A stretch of 64,000 bases of DNA from Bacteroides sp. Marseille-P3684 (GTDB taxonomy: Bacteria > Bacteroidota > Bacteroidia > Bacteroidales > Bacteroidaceae). Below are positions 1-7,379 of this stretch, piece by piece. The stretch is from positions 3,048,539-3,112,538 of the forward strand of contig NZ_LT985808.1 of the NCBI RefSeq assembly GCF_900291465.1. The letters run 5' to 3'. The stretch's first letter is position 1. Each line of letters opens with the position of its first letter. A program made the position numbers and the translations under genes. Under the pieces are notes generated by a model. It did not search any database, was not told where the DNA came from, and was given only the letters and a program-made list of their open reading frames with translations.

Positions 1-1032
1 GTCAGTGTCAAGTTTCGACGTCGTATGCACGATGCGTTCCGGGTGGTGGATGAAATAGGCGTTGTCGGTCAGGTCGGTTTTCGTGTCCGTCTGTATCACG
101 GTCATCAGCCGCTCGTCCTGCGACATTTCCTTCTTGCTGAGGTTCTTTTGCAGGACAATCAGGTCGCTGCCCACCTCCGTCCCCGCGTTGTCCGTGAACA
201 GGTTGTTGGGCAGGCGTATCGCGGATACCAGATTGGCCTGACTGAACAGCTCGTTACGCACGGAGGTCTTGGTGCTATTCAATACCCCTTGCGAGGTGAT
301 GAACGCCACGATACCGCCGTCACGCACGGCATCCAGTCCTTTGAGAAAGAAATAGTTGTGGATGGTTTTCTGGGCGGAGCGTCTGCCGAAAGAGTCGCTC
401 CGCTGAAACTCCGCGTCGAACACGGCAATGTCACCGAACGGAATGTTGGACACCGCCAAGTCGAAATAATTGTTGAACGGTCTTTCGATTTTCTCAAAAC
501 CGCAGGTGCGCATTTTCTGGTCGGGATAGAGATGCCTCAAGATTGTACCCGTGAGCAGATCCTTCTCGAAAGCCATCACATCCGCATTGGGGCTGTGCCG
601 TAGCATGGAATCCACGAACACGCCGACACCTGCCGACGGTTCGAGCATACGGGCGGGGCGGACGCTGTAATCTGCCAGCACGTCCGCGATGGTGTCGGTT
701 ATCTCTTTGGGGGTGTAGAAAGCGGTCAGCACGGACGCTTTCAGCGAATCCACAAACCGCTTGTACTCTGTTTCGTCCTTGCTGTTCTCACGGATAAGCC
801 TGTGCAGCTCCACCGTCGGGGCGAACAGTTCGAGGTCGGATTTCGCCCACCGGACGGCATCCGTCAGTTCCTTTGCAGGGTTGAGGATACATTTCAGACC
901 GCCGAAACCGCAGTACCTTTGAAGTATGGCACGCTCTTCGGTTGTCGCTGTCCTGTTTTCCCTGTCAAGGATGAATGCCGTCCGTATCGCCTCGATGTTG
1001 TCCCGCAGTTTCTGTTTGCGGTTAAACGCCAT
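1..1032 (-). CDS. N-6 adenine methylase-type giant ICE protein (N-terminal part only)
   Basis: Only the first 344 codons are present; the frame is still open at base 1. The ATG at 1032-1030 overlaps the last 11 bases of the gene upstream, suggesting translational coupling. An AdoMet-pocket-like stretch (LEPSAGVGVF) is near residue 129 and SNIPFGD near residue 195 stands where N-6 adenine methylases have NPPY/F. Known of the family: Bacteroides conjugative elements carry very large proteins that start with such a methylase domain and continue into SNF2-type helicase domains. The helicase part would lie outside the window and is inferred. The protein may protect or process the transferred element, but its role is not established. 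Confidence 0.8.
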   Translation of the reverse strand, partial: MAFNRKQKLRDNIEAIRTAFILDRENRTATTEERAILQRYCGFGGLKCILNPAKELTDAVRWAKSDLELFAPTVELHRLIRENSKDETEYKRFVDSLKASVLTAFYTPKEITDTIADVLADYSVRPARMLEPSAGVGVFVDSMLRHSPNADVMAFEKDLLTGTILRHLYPDQKMRTCGFEKIERPFNNYFDLAVSNIPFGDIAVFDAEFQRSDSFGRRSAQKTIHNYFFLKGLDAVRDGGIVAFITSQGVLNSTKTSVRNELFSQANLVSAIRLPNNLFTDNAGTEVGSDLIVLQKNLSKKEMSQDERLMTVIQTDTKTDLTDNAYFIHHPERIVHTTSKLDTD

Positions 1033-1474
1033 ATTCGTCTAAGTAAAGGACGGTTGCTCCCGTCAGCTCCGTGTAGAGCAGGTCGTAATCGGAAGACAGG
1101 GCGAAATTGTCATCCGAGAGGTCATAGACGGAGAACACGTTGCCGACAAGCGGCAGCAGTTTCAGGACAAAGGCTTCACGCTTCTCTTCCGGCACTTCAT
1201 CGGCAAACTCGTTTTCCACGACTTCGCGGAGGATGGCGTAACGGGAATAATGCAGCCCGCGCAGCAGCGTGTCCATCGCCAGTTCCTGCGCACCATCGGC
1301 GGGATAGCCTTCAAGCCGTGCCCTCTCATACGTTTCGGCGGCACGGTCGGCCCGTTCCCGTATGAAAGCGGTGTCGTCAGCCTGTTCAAACTTGTTCGTG
1401 CGGAGATAGTCCAGCAGGTACAGACCGTAATAGGAAAAGTCGGTCTGACCCTCGTTTTTCTTCTTGTTGTTCAT
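1022..1474 (-). CDS. DUF1896 family protein
   Basis: A 150-residue acidic soluble protein beginning MNNKKKNEGQTDFSYYGLYL. Size and the motifs LLDYLRTNKF and YERARLEGYPADGAQELA fit DUF1896, a family found almost only in Bacteroidetes conjugative elements between the topoisomerase and the large methylase/helicase gene, as here. The frame runs open to 1621, but the upstream residues look like untranslated leader and contain a terminator-like hairpin, so the ATG at 1474 was chosen. It overlaps the next gene by 11 bases. Function is unknown. Confidence 0.75.
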   Translation of the reverse strand: MNNKKKNEGQTDFSYYGLYLLDYLRTNKFEQADDTAFIRERADRAAETYERARLEGYPADGAQELAMDTLLRGLHYSRYAILREVVENEFADEVPEEKREAFVLKLLPLVGNVFSVYDLSDDNFALSSDYDLLYTELTGATVLYLDEYGV

Positions 1475-1577
1475 TACTTTGGATTTAGCGGATTGATAAT
1501 TAACGGGATAATCGGTTGGAAAAAGGAAGAAAAAGGCACTCGGTATCCCTCCGAGTGCCACCACTAAATCCAAAGTA
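1475..1577. repeat. 14-bp perfect inverted repeat flanking a hairpin
   Basis: TACTTTGGATTTAG at 1475-1488 and its exact reverse complement CTAAATCCAAAGTA at 1564-1577 enclose 75 bases with a terminator-like hairpin. The core TACTTTGGATTT recurs at 3746-3757 just upstream of the topoisomerase start, so this short sequence precedes two genes of the element. It may be a regulator site or a remnant of shuffling between gene modules. Confidence 0.5.
1524..1559 (-). terminator. Rho-independent terminator or attenuator after the topoisomerase gene
   Basis: Read on the minus strand, a 9-bp stem GGCACTCGG/CCGAGTGCC with a 7-base loop is followed by TTTTTCTTCC. It lies between the topoisomerase stop (1637) and the DUF1896 start (1474), so it would limit read-through inside an otherwise continuous gene series. 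Confidence 0.65.
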
Positions 1578-1636
1578 TGAGTGTAATCCGGTATCGAAGA
1601 ACAATTCATTACTCTGAACAAGTGGCAAAGTTAATA

Positions 1637-3724
1637 CTATTTCTTCCGTCCTGAAAATTTCTTGCCCTTTTTAGCCTCCGGGAACACAAAAGTCGTGTTA
1701 TATTCCCCGTCAAAGGCGACAACAGCATCGAAACTCTTGCCCTGTTTGCTCTTGAACCCTTTGAGCAGCTTGGTATGCCCTTCGGTGAGCAGGTCTTTGA
1801 TTTCATCGTCGGACAGGGTGCGTCCCGCTTTCAGCCGGAACACGGGCAGTCCGCACTCCGTGTTGTCGCAGCGTACCACCTTGCCGTAGAACCGCATCCT
1901 GCCCGTGCCACACTTGGGACACGCGCAGCCGGAGTCACGGCTGCCGAAGAGCTTGTCGCACGAGAGCAGTTCGGAGGTTATCTCACGTGTGTACGCCTCT
2001 ATCTCCTTGCGGAAGGTGTCGGCGGACAGTTCCCCGCGCTCGATACGCGCCAGCTCCTTTTCCCATTCGCCCGTCATGGCAACATCGGCGATGCGCATCG
2101 TCTTGACGACGGAATTGAGGGCAAGTCCTTTTTCGGTGGGAACAAGCGACTTCTTGCAGCGTTCCATGTAACCGCGCTTGAAAAGCGTTTCGATGATGGA
2201 GGCGCGTGTGGCGGGAGTACCGATGCCACAGTCCTTCATCGCCTGCCGCAGTGCGTCGTCCTCAATTTCCTTGCCCGCCGTTTCCATTGCCGAGAGCAGG
2301 GTGGCTTCGGTATGCAGCGGCTTGGGTTTGGTCTTTCCTTCGGTAATGGACGAGCCTTTCGGTGTCAGCGTGTCGCCTTCCTGCCAGCCGGGGATGGTAA
2401 TTTCCTCTTTTTCCTCGCCATAGACGGCACGCCATCCGGTTTGCTTCACGACGCTGCCTTTTACGGTAAACTCCACTCCGGCACATTCCGCCGTGACAGT
2501 GGTCACATCCTTGACGCATTTCTCAGAGAATGCCTCGACCATGCGCCCGGCAATCATCTGATAGATGGTATTGTCCTCTTTGGAGAGGAAGAGCGGTTTC
2601 TCACCCGTGACGAGCAGGGCATGGTGGTCTGTCACCTTGCCGTCGTCCACGCTGCGGCGTGTCGGGGCGGCTTTTGCCCGCACCTTGTCTTTCCATTCGG
2701 GCTGTGTGCCGATGAAAGCGAGCAGTTTGGGAATTTCGGCAAACACGTCTTCGGGGATGTAGCGGCTTCCCGTTCTCGGATAGGTTATCAACTTCTTTTC
2801 GTAGAGTTTCTGCGCGATTTCAAGCGTCTGTTCCGCCGTGAAGCCGTGCTTGGCGTTGGCTTCTTTCTGGAGCGTGGTCAGGTCGTAGAGCAAGGGAGTT
2901 TCCTCCGTCTTCTCCTTGCGCTCGGCTTTCGTGACAGTGGCGCAACCTGCCGCCTTTACCTTATTATATAGTTCCATCGCCGGTTCTTTCTCTTTCCATT
3001 TCTCGGAGGATGAGAATTTCACGACTTCGCCGTCGCAACCGTCCGTTGCGATATGGAGCAGCCAGAATGCTTCGGACGTAAAGCGGCGGTTCTCCCAGTA
3101 GCGTTCACATACCATAGCCAACGTTGGTGTCTGCACCCGCCCCACGGAATACGTGCCGTGTCCGGCGGCGATGGATAACGCCTGTGTGCCGTTGATGCCC
3201 ACGAGCCAGTCGGATTCGCTCCGCGCTTTGGCGGCGAGGTAGAGGTTGTCGTATTTGCTGCCGTCTTCGAGTTTCCGCAGTCCCTCACGGATAGCTTTGT
3301 CGGTGAGAGAGCTGATCCACAGGCGCACGAAAGGAGTGGTGCAACCCGTATAGTGGTAGAGGTAGCGGAAGATAAGCTCTCCCTCGCGTCCGGCATCGGT
3401 CGCCACGATGATATGTTCGCTTGTGTCGAACAGTCTTTTGATGACTTTTATCTGCGACACCACGCCGCTGTCGGGCTTGTAACCTTTCTCCGTCCTGACC
3501 TGACGGGGGACGAGCGTGAATGTGTCGGGAATAATCGGGAGGTTGTCACGGACAAATCCGCGCACGCCGTAGCCGTCGGGCATGGCAAGCTGAACGAGGT
3601 GTCCGAATGCCCATGTCACGGCATAGCCGCCTCCCTCGAAATATCCTTCCTCTCTCTTTGTCGCGCCCACGATGCGGGCGATTTCACGTGCCACGGAGGG
3701 CTTTTCTGCAATGATTGTCTTCAT
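1637..3724 (-). CDS. topB: Type IA DNA topoisomerase III (Exc-like)
   Basis: A 695-residue topoisomerase III. The N-terminal Toprim domain starts MKTIIAEKPSVAREIARIVG and has DAGREGE near residue 110. The active-site tyrosine is in ITYPRTGSRYIPED near residue 314, and a CxCPKCG...C...C zinc-binding tail begins near residue 600. Such enzymes break and rejoin single strands to separate linked DNA. In CTnDOT the equivalent gene, exc, is the last of the excision operon xis2c-xis2d-orf3-exc, and the order here matches. The ATG at 3724 was chosen because the Toprim motif begins exactly there; the frame is open to 3781. This is almost certainly an element-borne copy and not the chromosomal housekeeping enzyme. 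Confidence 0.92.
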   Translation of the reverse strand: MKTIIAEKPSVAREIARIVGATKREEGYFEGGGYAVTWAFGHLVQLAMPDGYGVRGFVRDNLPIIPDTFTLVPRQVRTEKGYKPDSGVVSQIKVIKRLFDTSEHIIVATDAGREGELIFRYLYHYTGCTTPFVRLWISSLTDKAIREGLRKLEDGSKYDNLYLAAKARSESDWLVGINGTQALSIAAGHGTYSVGRVQTPTLAMVCERYWENRRFTSEAFWLLHIATDGCDGEVVKFSSSEKWKEKEPAMELYNKVKAAGCATVTKAERKEKTEETPLLYDLTTLQKEANAKHGFTAEQTLEIAQKLYEKKLITYPRTGSRYIPEDVFAEIPKLLAFIGTQPEWKDKVRAKAAPTRRSVDDGKVTDHHALLVTGEKPLFLSKEDNTIYQMIAGRMVEAFSEKCVKDVTTVTAECAGVEFTVKGSVVKQTGWRAVYGEEKEEITIPGWQEGDTLTPKGSSITEGKTKPKPLHTEATLLSAMETAGKEIEDDALRQAMKDCGIGTPATRASIIETLFKRGYMERCKKSLVPTEKGLALNSVVKTMRIADVAMTGEWEKELARIERGELSADTFRKEIEAYTREITSELLSCDKLFGSRDSGCACPKCGTGRMRFYGKVVRCDNTECGLPVFRLKAGRTLSDDEIKDLLTEGHTKLLKGFKSKQGKSFDAVVAFDGEYNTTFVFPEAKKGKKFSGRKK

Positions 3725-3785
3725 GTTTTCTTGCTTTTTTGTTGATACTTTGGATTTTATTTTGGATTCAGTGGCGGACACGGGA

Positions 3786-5354
3786 TTACATTTTCATGCC
3801 TTTGTTGTTCTTCTTTTTCGGCTTCTCCTGCTGCTGTTGCTGGCGGTCGTCCTTCGGGGCGGTCTGACCTTTCTGCAAAGGCTCTTTCAGGTTCTTTGTC
3901 GCCTCGTTGGTTTTGCCCTCGTTGTTCACCGCCACCTGTGTGCGGCTCTCGTTGGACGGGGCGACCTGCTGGGCGTTGTCGGGGTTCGTTTCGTAGCGGT
4001 ACGGGCGGCCCTTCTCCGGGTTGAACTTGATATACATCGTGGCATGGAAGCCCTGCTTGTCGGTCACGTTCTCCAGTTTCACGGCTTTACCCGCCACGTA
4101 GTCGGCTTTCTGCTTGTCGGTGAAGTTCACGCCGCTCCATTTGCTGATGGGGCGGATGCTGCCGTCCTCGTTCATCCACGTGTTGCGGCGTTGCTCCTTC
4201 TTGGTCTGTGCGGCATTTTCCCCGCCTTGCGCCTGACTTTTCGAGGTGTCACCTTTGGCTTCCTGCGTCTGTGCGGTACGGGGCGACCTTCCGGTTCCCG
4301 GCACGAACTCCACGCCGCGCTGCTCCACGTTCACTTGAAGGGTGGTGACGAACTTCCTGCCGTCGTTGCGCTCGATGAGCTTGTCGCGCACGGGCAGTCC
4401 GGCGCGGAGCATGTCCTGCTCCTGTTTGGTGATTTCCGTCTTGCCGATGCGCTCCGGGATGCGCACCTTGTTTGCCGGAATGTCCGTGATTTCATTCGTC
4501 TTGCGGTCGATGCTGATGTAGGAGGGGATGATTTCGCCCGTTTCCCTGTCCTCAATGTCCACGACCCTGCCGAGGTTGCCCGTTTCGCGCAGGTTCTTCC
4601 GGTCATCGTCGGAGAATTTGTGTTCCTTGTACTCATCTAACTTCTGCTCCTTGCGGATGAAGTGCGGCACGAGGCTGACATTTCCCTCACCGTCCTTCTT
4701 GAAGGAGAGGCGGGCGTCCAGCTCGAATGATTCGCCGCCGAAGGTGGGCTTGACCTTTACCAAGTCGGACTTGCCGTAGTGGAGCATCTTCGTAAGGTCT
4801 CCGGACTTTTCAAGGTCGTCACGCTTCACGCCCCATCTGTCCTCCAGCTCCTGCCAGTTGATTTTGCTCTCGTTGATGGGTTGGTAGCCCTGTCTGCCCT
4901 GCGTCTGTTGCGGGCTTTCCTGCTGTTCTTTCTGTTGTTCCATGTTTTCCTGTTTTTGAGGTTCTTGTTTCTCTGTCTTTTGTGCCGCCATCTCTTCCTG
5001 CACCTGCTGTTGATAAGGGAAGGTGTCGATTTTGTGCGGTGCAAGGATTTGTTTGTTCTGGTACGGATGCTGAAGCAGGTCTTTCATCACGCCAAGCATG
5101 GAATCCACTTGGTCTGCCGCGATGCGGTAGAAACCGAAGCGGCTGGGTTCCTTGCACTGCCGGAAGAAGTTCTTGAAGAAGTTGTCCAGCACGTCGCCTT
5201 GTCGGTCGAATTGCAGGAAACTCTGCGCGTTCTCAGCTTTCGCAGGGGTACGCTTGGGTGTGCCGTCTGCATTCAGCCCGGCTACCACGCTGATCTCGCC
5301 CGTCTTCTCATCACGGACTACCAGCACGTCCTTTTCGTCTTTTTTCTTTGCCAT
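3786..5354 (-). CDS. DUF3945/DUF4099 protein (CTnDOT orf3-like position)
   Basis: A 522-residue, charged, glutamine-rich protein with no signal peptide. Residues 1-110 form a conserved start (SFLQFDRQGDVLDNFF). Residues 115-155 are a low-complexity QKQEN/EQQKEQQ linker. The centre, with NWQELEDRWGVKRDDLEKSG and later repeats such as GKTEITKQEQDMLRAGLPV, matches my recollection of DUF4099/DUF3945. The C-terminus is a basic KPKKKNNKG tail that could bind DNA. It lies between the xis-like genes and the topoisomerase, as orf3 does in CTnDOT. The biochemical role is unknown. Confidence 0.8.
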   Translation of the reverse strand: MAKKKDEKDVLVVRDEKTGEISVVAGLNADGTPKRTPAKAENAQSFLQFDRQGDVLDNFFKNFFRQCKEPSRFGFYRIAADQVDSMLGVMKDLLQHPYQNKQILAPHKIDTFPYQQQVQEEMAAQKTEKQEPQKQENMEQQKEQQESPQQTQGRQGYQPINESKINWQELEDRWGVKRDDLEKSGDLTKMLHYGKSDLVKVKPTFGGESFELDARLSFKKDGEGNVSLVPHFIRKEQKLDEYKEHKFSDDDRKNLRETGNLGRVVDIEDRETGEIIPSYISIDRKTNEITDIPANKVRIPERIGKTEITKQEQDMLRAGLPVRDKLIERNDGRKFVTTLQVNVEQRGVEFVPGTGRSPRTAQTQEAKGDTSKSQAQGGENAAQTKKEQRRNTWMNEDGSIRPISKWSGVNFTDKQKADYVAGKAVKLENVTDKQGFHATMYIKFNPEKGRPYRYETNPDNAQQVAPSNESRTQVAVNNEGKTNEATKNLKEPLQKGQTAPKDDRQQQQQEKPKKKNNKGMKM

Positions 5355-5374
5355 TTGAAAAATGTTTTAATGGG

Positions 5375-5725
5375 TTATTTATGAAAGAAATTATGGATAC
5401 GAGCCTTGTAGAAGGCTATATCTTCTTTTTTGAAGTCCTTGATATGGTTGGAAAGGAATGTCAGCACATCCTCCTCGCTGTAATAGGTTTTCTTGCCCAG
5501 TGTCTTGTAGGGCAATGCGCCGACACTGCGGTAGCGTTGCAGTGTGCGCTTGCTTATCTGGAGCAGCATGCACAAATCCTGATTGTCGAAAAGGCGGATG
5601 CTTTCCGTGATAGTAGGCTGTTTCCCCTCAGCCTTCATCGCCAGCAGCAGTTCGTCCTGACGGTCGAGCCGTTCCATCAGCTTCTGCATCCAGCCCTCGA
5701 AGTTGTTTCGTGTGAGCAGTTCCAT
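5375..5725 (-). CDS. Small HTH DNA-binding protein, Xis2d-like
   Basis: A 116-residue protein with a C-terminal helix-turn-helix of the excisionase/MerR type (DLCMLLQISKRTLQRYRSVG, then LPYKTLGKKTYYSEEDVLTFL). It starts 3 bases after the stop of the similar gene upstream. CTnDOT encodes two such proteins, Xis2c and Xis2d, that bend DNA with the integrase during excision. The assignment rests on order and domain type. Confidence 0.75.
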   Translation of the reverse strand: MELLTRNNFEGWMQKLMERLDRQDELLLAMKAEGKQPTITESIRLFDNQDLCMLLQISKRTLQRYRSVGALPYKTLGKKTYYSEEDVLTFLSNHIKDFKKEDIAFYKARIHNFFHK

Positions 5726-5728
5726 GAC

Positions 5729-6085
5729 CTATGTCCTCCTTCCTTTTGGTTTGCCGCCAGTGCGCAGCGTGTGGTTGCGTTTCAATTCCTGCGGTGTCGC
5801 CGCGTCCTCGTTGACGGCACACGCTTCAAGCAGGCGGTCTATTTCCGACTGCCGGTAGCGGCATTTACCGCGAAGCACGACATAACCGATGCGTTGCTCG
5901 CTGCGCATACGCTGGAGGGTGCGGGTACTCACGTTAAGCAGGTGCGCCGCCTCGCGTGTGGTGAGCAACCTGTCGGGCGATGCCGCTTTCTTGTCGCCGG
6001 AGGCGGCACGGACGTGTGCCGCAATCTCCGCTATCTGTTCCGTCAATGACCGGAAGGCGGAACTTTCCATCGTTATCACTTTCAT
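5729..6085 (-). CDS. Small HTH DNA-binding protein, Xis2c-like
   Basis: A 118-residue protein starting MKVITMESSAFRSLTEQIAE. A short amphipathic N-terminus is followed by an excisionase-type HTH (LTTREAAHLLNVSTRTLQRM, then YVVLRGKCRYRQSEIDRLLE). It is first of the leftward set xis2c-xis2d-DUF3945-topB. The ATG at 6085 was preferred over upstream starts because those run through the shared control region with the divergent gene. Likely role: excision cofactor and possibly activator of transfer genes, as for CTnDOT. Confidence 0.72.
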   Translation of the reverse strand: MKVITMESSAFRSLTEQIAEIAAHVRAASGDKKAASPDRLLTTREAAHLLNVSTRTLQRMRSEQRIGYVVLRGKCRYRQSEIDRLLEACAVNEDAATPQELKRNHTLRTGGKPKGRRT

Positions 6086-6153
6086 ATTCAGTCCTTTCTT
6101 TTTGTTTCTGCAGCAAAAATCGGCAATAAACAAAAGGGGCTTTAACAACTCAC

Positions 6154-6168
6154 TACGTGACTCACGTA
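6154..6168. promoter_or_regulatory. Palindromic operator candidate between divergent HTH genes
   Basis: TACGTGA-C-TCACGTA is a perfect 7-bp inverted repeat with one central base. It sits 68 bases upstream of the xis2c-like start and about 120 bases upstream of the divergent HTH gene. One of the four HTH proteins around it could bind it. A comparable dyad, GTGAGTTA-TCGG-TAACTCAC, lies at 8720-8739 upstream of the integrase. Confidence 0.4.
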
Positions 6169-6260
6169 AGATTTTTACGGAAGATGGCTCCGTAACCCGG
6201 TCAAACGGCGCAACAGGCAGCCTTTCAGCGGAAAACGGCACGTGTTCAGGACCGTACCGT

Positions 6261-6268
6261 TACCTTTG
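6261..6268 (+). promoter_or_regulatory. Bacteroides -7 box for the rightward HTH pair
   Basis: TACCTTTG matches the Bacteroides -7 consensus TAnnTTTG and lies 20 bases before the ATG at 6288. No convincing -33 TTTG is seen. Confidence 0.5.
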
Positions 6269-6287
6269 CGGGCAAACCGATAATTGC

Positions 6288-6587
6288 ATGAATATGGAAA
6301 TAGTATCTATCGAGAAAAAGACTTTCGAGATGATGGTGGCGGCATTCGGCGCACTCTCGGAGAAGGTCGCCGCCCTGAGGCGCAAAAGCGACACGAGGCG
6401 CATGGAAAGATGGCTCACGGGCGAGGAAGTCTGTAGGCAGTTGAGAATAAGTTCGCGCACGTTGCAGACGCTGCGCGACAGGCGGCTTATCGGCTACTCG
6501 CAGATAAACCGCAGGTTTTATTACAAGCCGGAGGAGGTGAAGCGGCTGATACCGCTTATCGGCACGCTCTATCCGCACGGCAGATGA
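6288..6587 (+). CDS. HTH domain protein of the ICE
   Basis: A 99-residue protein (MNMEIVSIEKKTFEMMVAAF). Residues 1-40 are a short helical segment and residues 45-99 an excisionase/MerR-type HTH (LTGEEVCRQLRISSRTLQTL, YSQINRRFYYKPEEVKRL). It is a paralogue of the three other HTH proteins nearby and is transcribed away from xis2c. It may be a regulator of excision or transfer. A second possible start lies two codons downstream (6294). Confidence 0.7.
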   Translation: MNMEIVSIEKKTFEMMVAAFGALSEKVAALRRKSDTRRMERWLTGEEVCRQLRISSRTLQTLRDRRLIGYSQINRRFYYKPEEVKRLIPLIGTLYPHGR

Positions 6588-6618
6588 TTTGATTTATTCA
6601 CCCACTGAATCCGAAGTT

Positions 6619-6924
6619 ATGATGAACGAGAACAACGATGTTTTTACGATGGAAGACGAGCCGATAGCCTCTGTGGTGCAGGATATGCGCAAAGGCTCGA
6701 AATGGCTGTCCGCCTTTCTGGAAAGTTACCGTCCTCTGCTGGACGGGGAACGTTACCTGACGGACGGCGAGGTGGCGGAACTGCTCCGCGTAAGCCGACG
6801 CACATTGCAGGAATACCGCAACAACCGCGTGTTGCCCTTCATACTTTTGGGAGGGAAGGTGCTTTACCCGGAAACGGGGCTGCGTGAAGTGCTGGAAGCA
6901 AATTACCGCAAGCCGCTGGAGTGA
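6619..6924 (+). CDS. HTH domain protein of the ICE
   Basis: A 101-residue protein with acidic N-terminus and a C-terminal HTH (LTDGEVAELLRVSRRTLQEY, then LPFILLGGKVLYPETGLREV). It follows the previous HTH gene by 31 bases and is probably cotranscribed. Two adjacent ATGs (6619 and 6622) could serve as the start. In conjugative elements of this kind such pairs are annotated only as helix-turn-helix proteins; the target is unknown. Confidence 0.68.
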   Translation: MMNENNDVFTMEDEPIASVVQDMRKGSKWLSAFLESYRPLLDGERYLTDGEVAELLRVSRRTLQEYRNNRVLPFILLGGKVLYPETGLREVLEANYRKPLE

Positions 6925-6931
6925 GCGCGGT

Positions 6932-6984
6932 TGGCAAGAAAAAAGGAAACGGGCGACACTTTTTGTGGTGCTGCCCGTTTCCTT
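6932..6984 (-). terminator. Strong terminator between convergent genes
   Basis: Arms AAGGAAACGGGC (6943-6954) and GCCCGTTTCCTT (6973-6984) form a 12-bp stem with further inner CAC/GTG pairing. On the minus strand the stem is followed by TTTTTTCTTGCC, a classic intrinsic terminator for the integrase/RhuM-like unit. It may also stop rightward transcripts, weakly. Confidence 0.75.
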
Positions 6985-7004
6985 GTCTTATGTGGTATGC
7001 GCAA

Positions 7005-7367
7005 TCAGCAGTACCCGGCTTTTCCGTTCTGTATGAACATCACGTATGCCTGCCGTTTCTCTTTGGCGAGAGCTTTTCCCACCAGCCATGTGCGGAACAG
7101 GTGGGTGTTGTAGGTGTTCAGCCGGAAGGCGACGGGGATGATGATTTCAAGCGCGTACACATCTGCGTACAGTCCGTTTTCAAGTTGCATGTAGCGGCAC
7201 ACCTCGTAGTCGTTAAGCACGTCCGACTTGCGGATGGCTTTGATGGCGGCGTTCACTGCCGGGACGGTCGTATGGAACAGTCCGGCGATTTCGGTGGCGG
7301 TCATCCACACGTCGTTACCGGTTACGCTGACCGCCTTGTCCTCTATGATGATTATGTCACGTTTCAT
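7005..7367 (-). CDS. RhuM-like small protein downstream of integrase
   Basis: A 120-residue protein (MKRDIIIIEDKAVSVTGNDV). The central part, ATEIAGLFHTTVPAVNAAIK, then YALEIIIPVAFRLNTYNTHL and FRTWLVGKAL, resembles the DNA-binding-like N-terminal half of RhuM family proteins. It starts 12 bases after the integrase stop and is probably cotranscribed with it. RhuM function is not firmly known; an accessory or regulatory role in recombination is only inferred from position. Confidence 0.6.
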   Translation of the reverse strand: MKRDIIIIEDKAVSVTGNDVWMTATEIAGLFHTTVPAVNAAIKAIRKSDVLNDYEVCRYMQLENGLYADVYALEIIIPVAFRLNTYNTHLFRTWLVGKALAKEKRQAYVMFIQNGKAGYC

Positions 7368-7379
7368 GGCTTCTCTTTT

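Noticed and set aside
25-603. Open frame on the plus strand in the ICE region
   Set aside because: It is antisense to the methylase-type gene, which has clear motifs on the minus strand.
1775-2971. 398-codon plus-strand open frame
   Set aside because: Shadow of the topoisomerase gene; its composition is rich in His, Phe and Gly with no family signal.
6189-6217. Fourth copy of the AraC operator (TCCGTAACCCGG)
   Set aside because: Only the first 12 bases match, there is no second half-site, and it is not 30 bp from a -7 box.
5889-6287. Longer N-terminus for the HTH protein at 6288
   Set aside because: The extension would cover the xis2c-like gene and the shared promoter region; homology begins near 6288.
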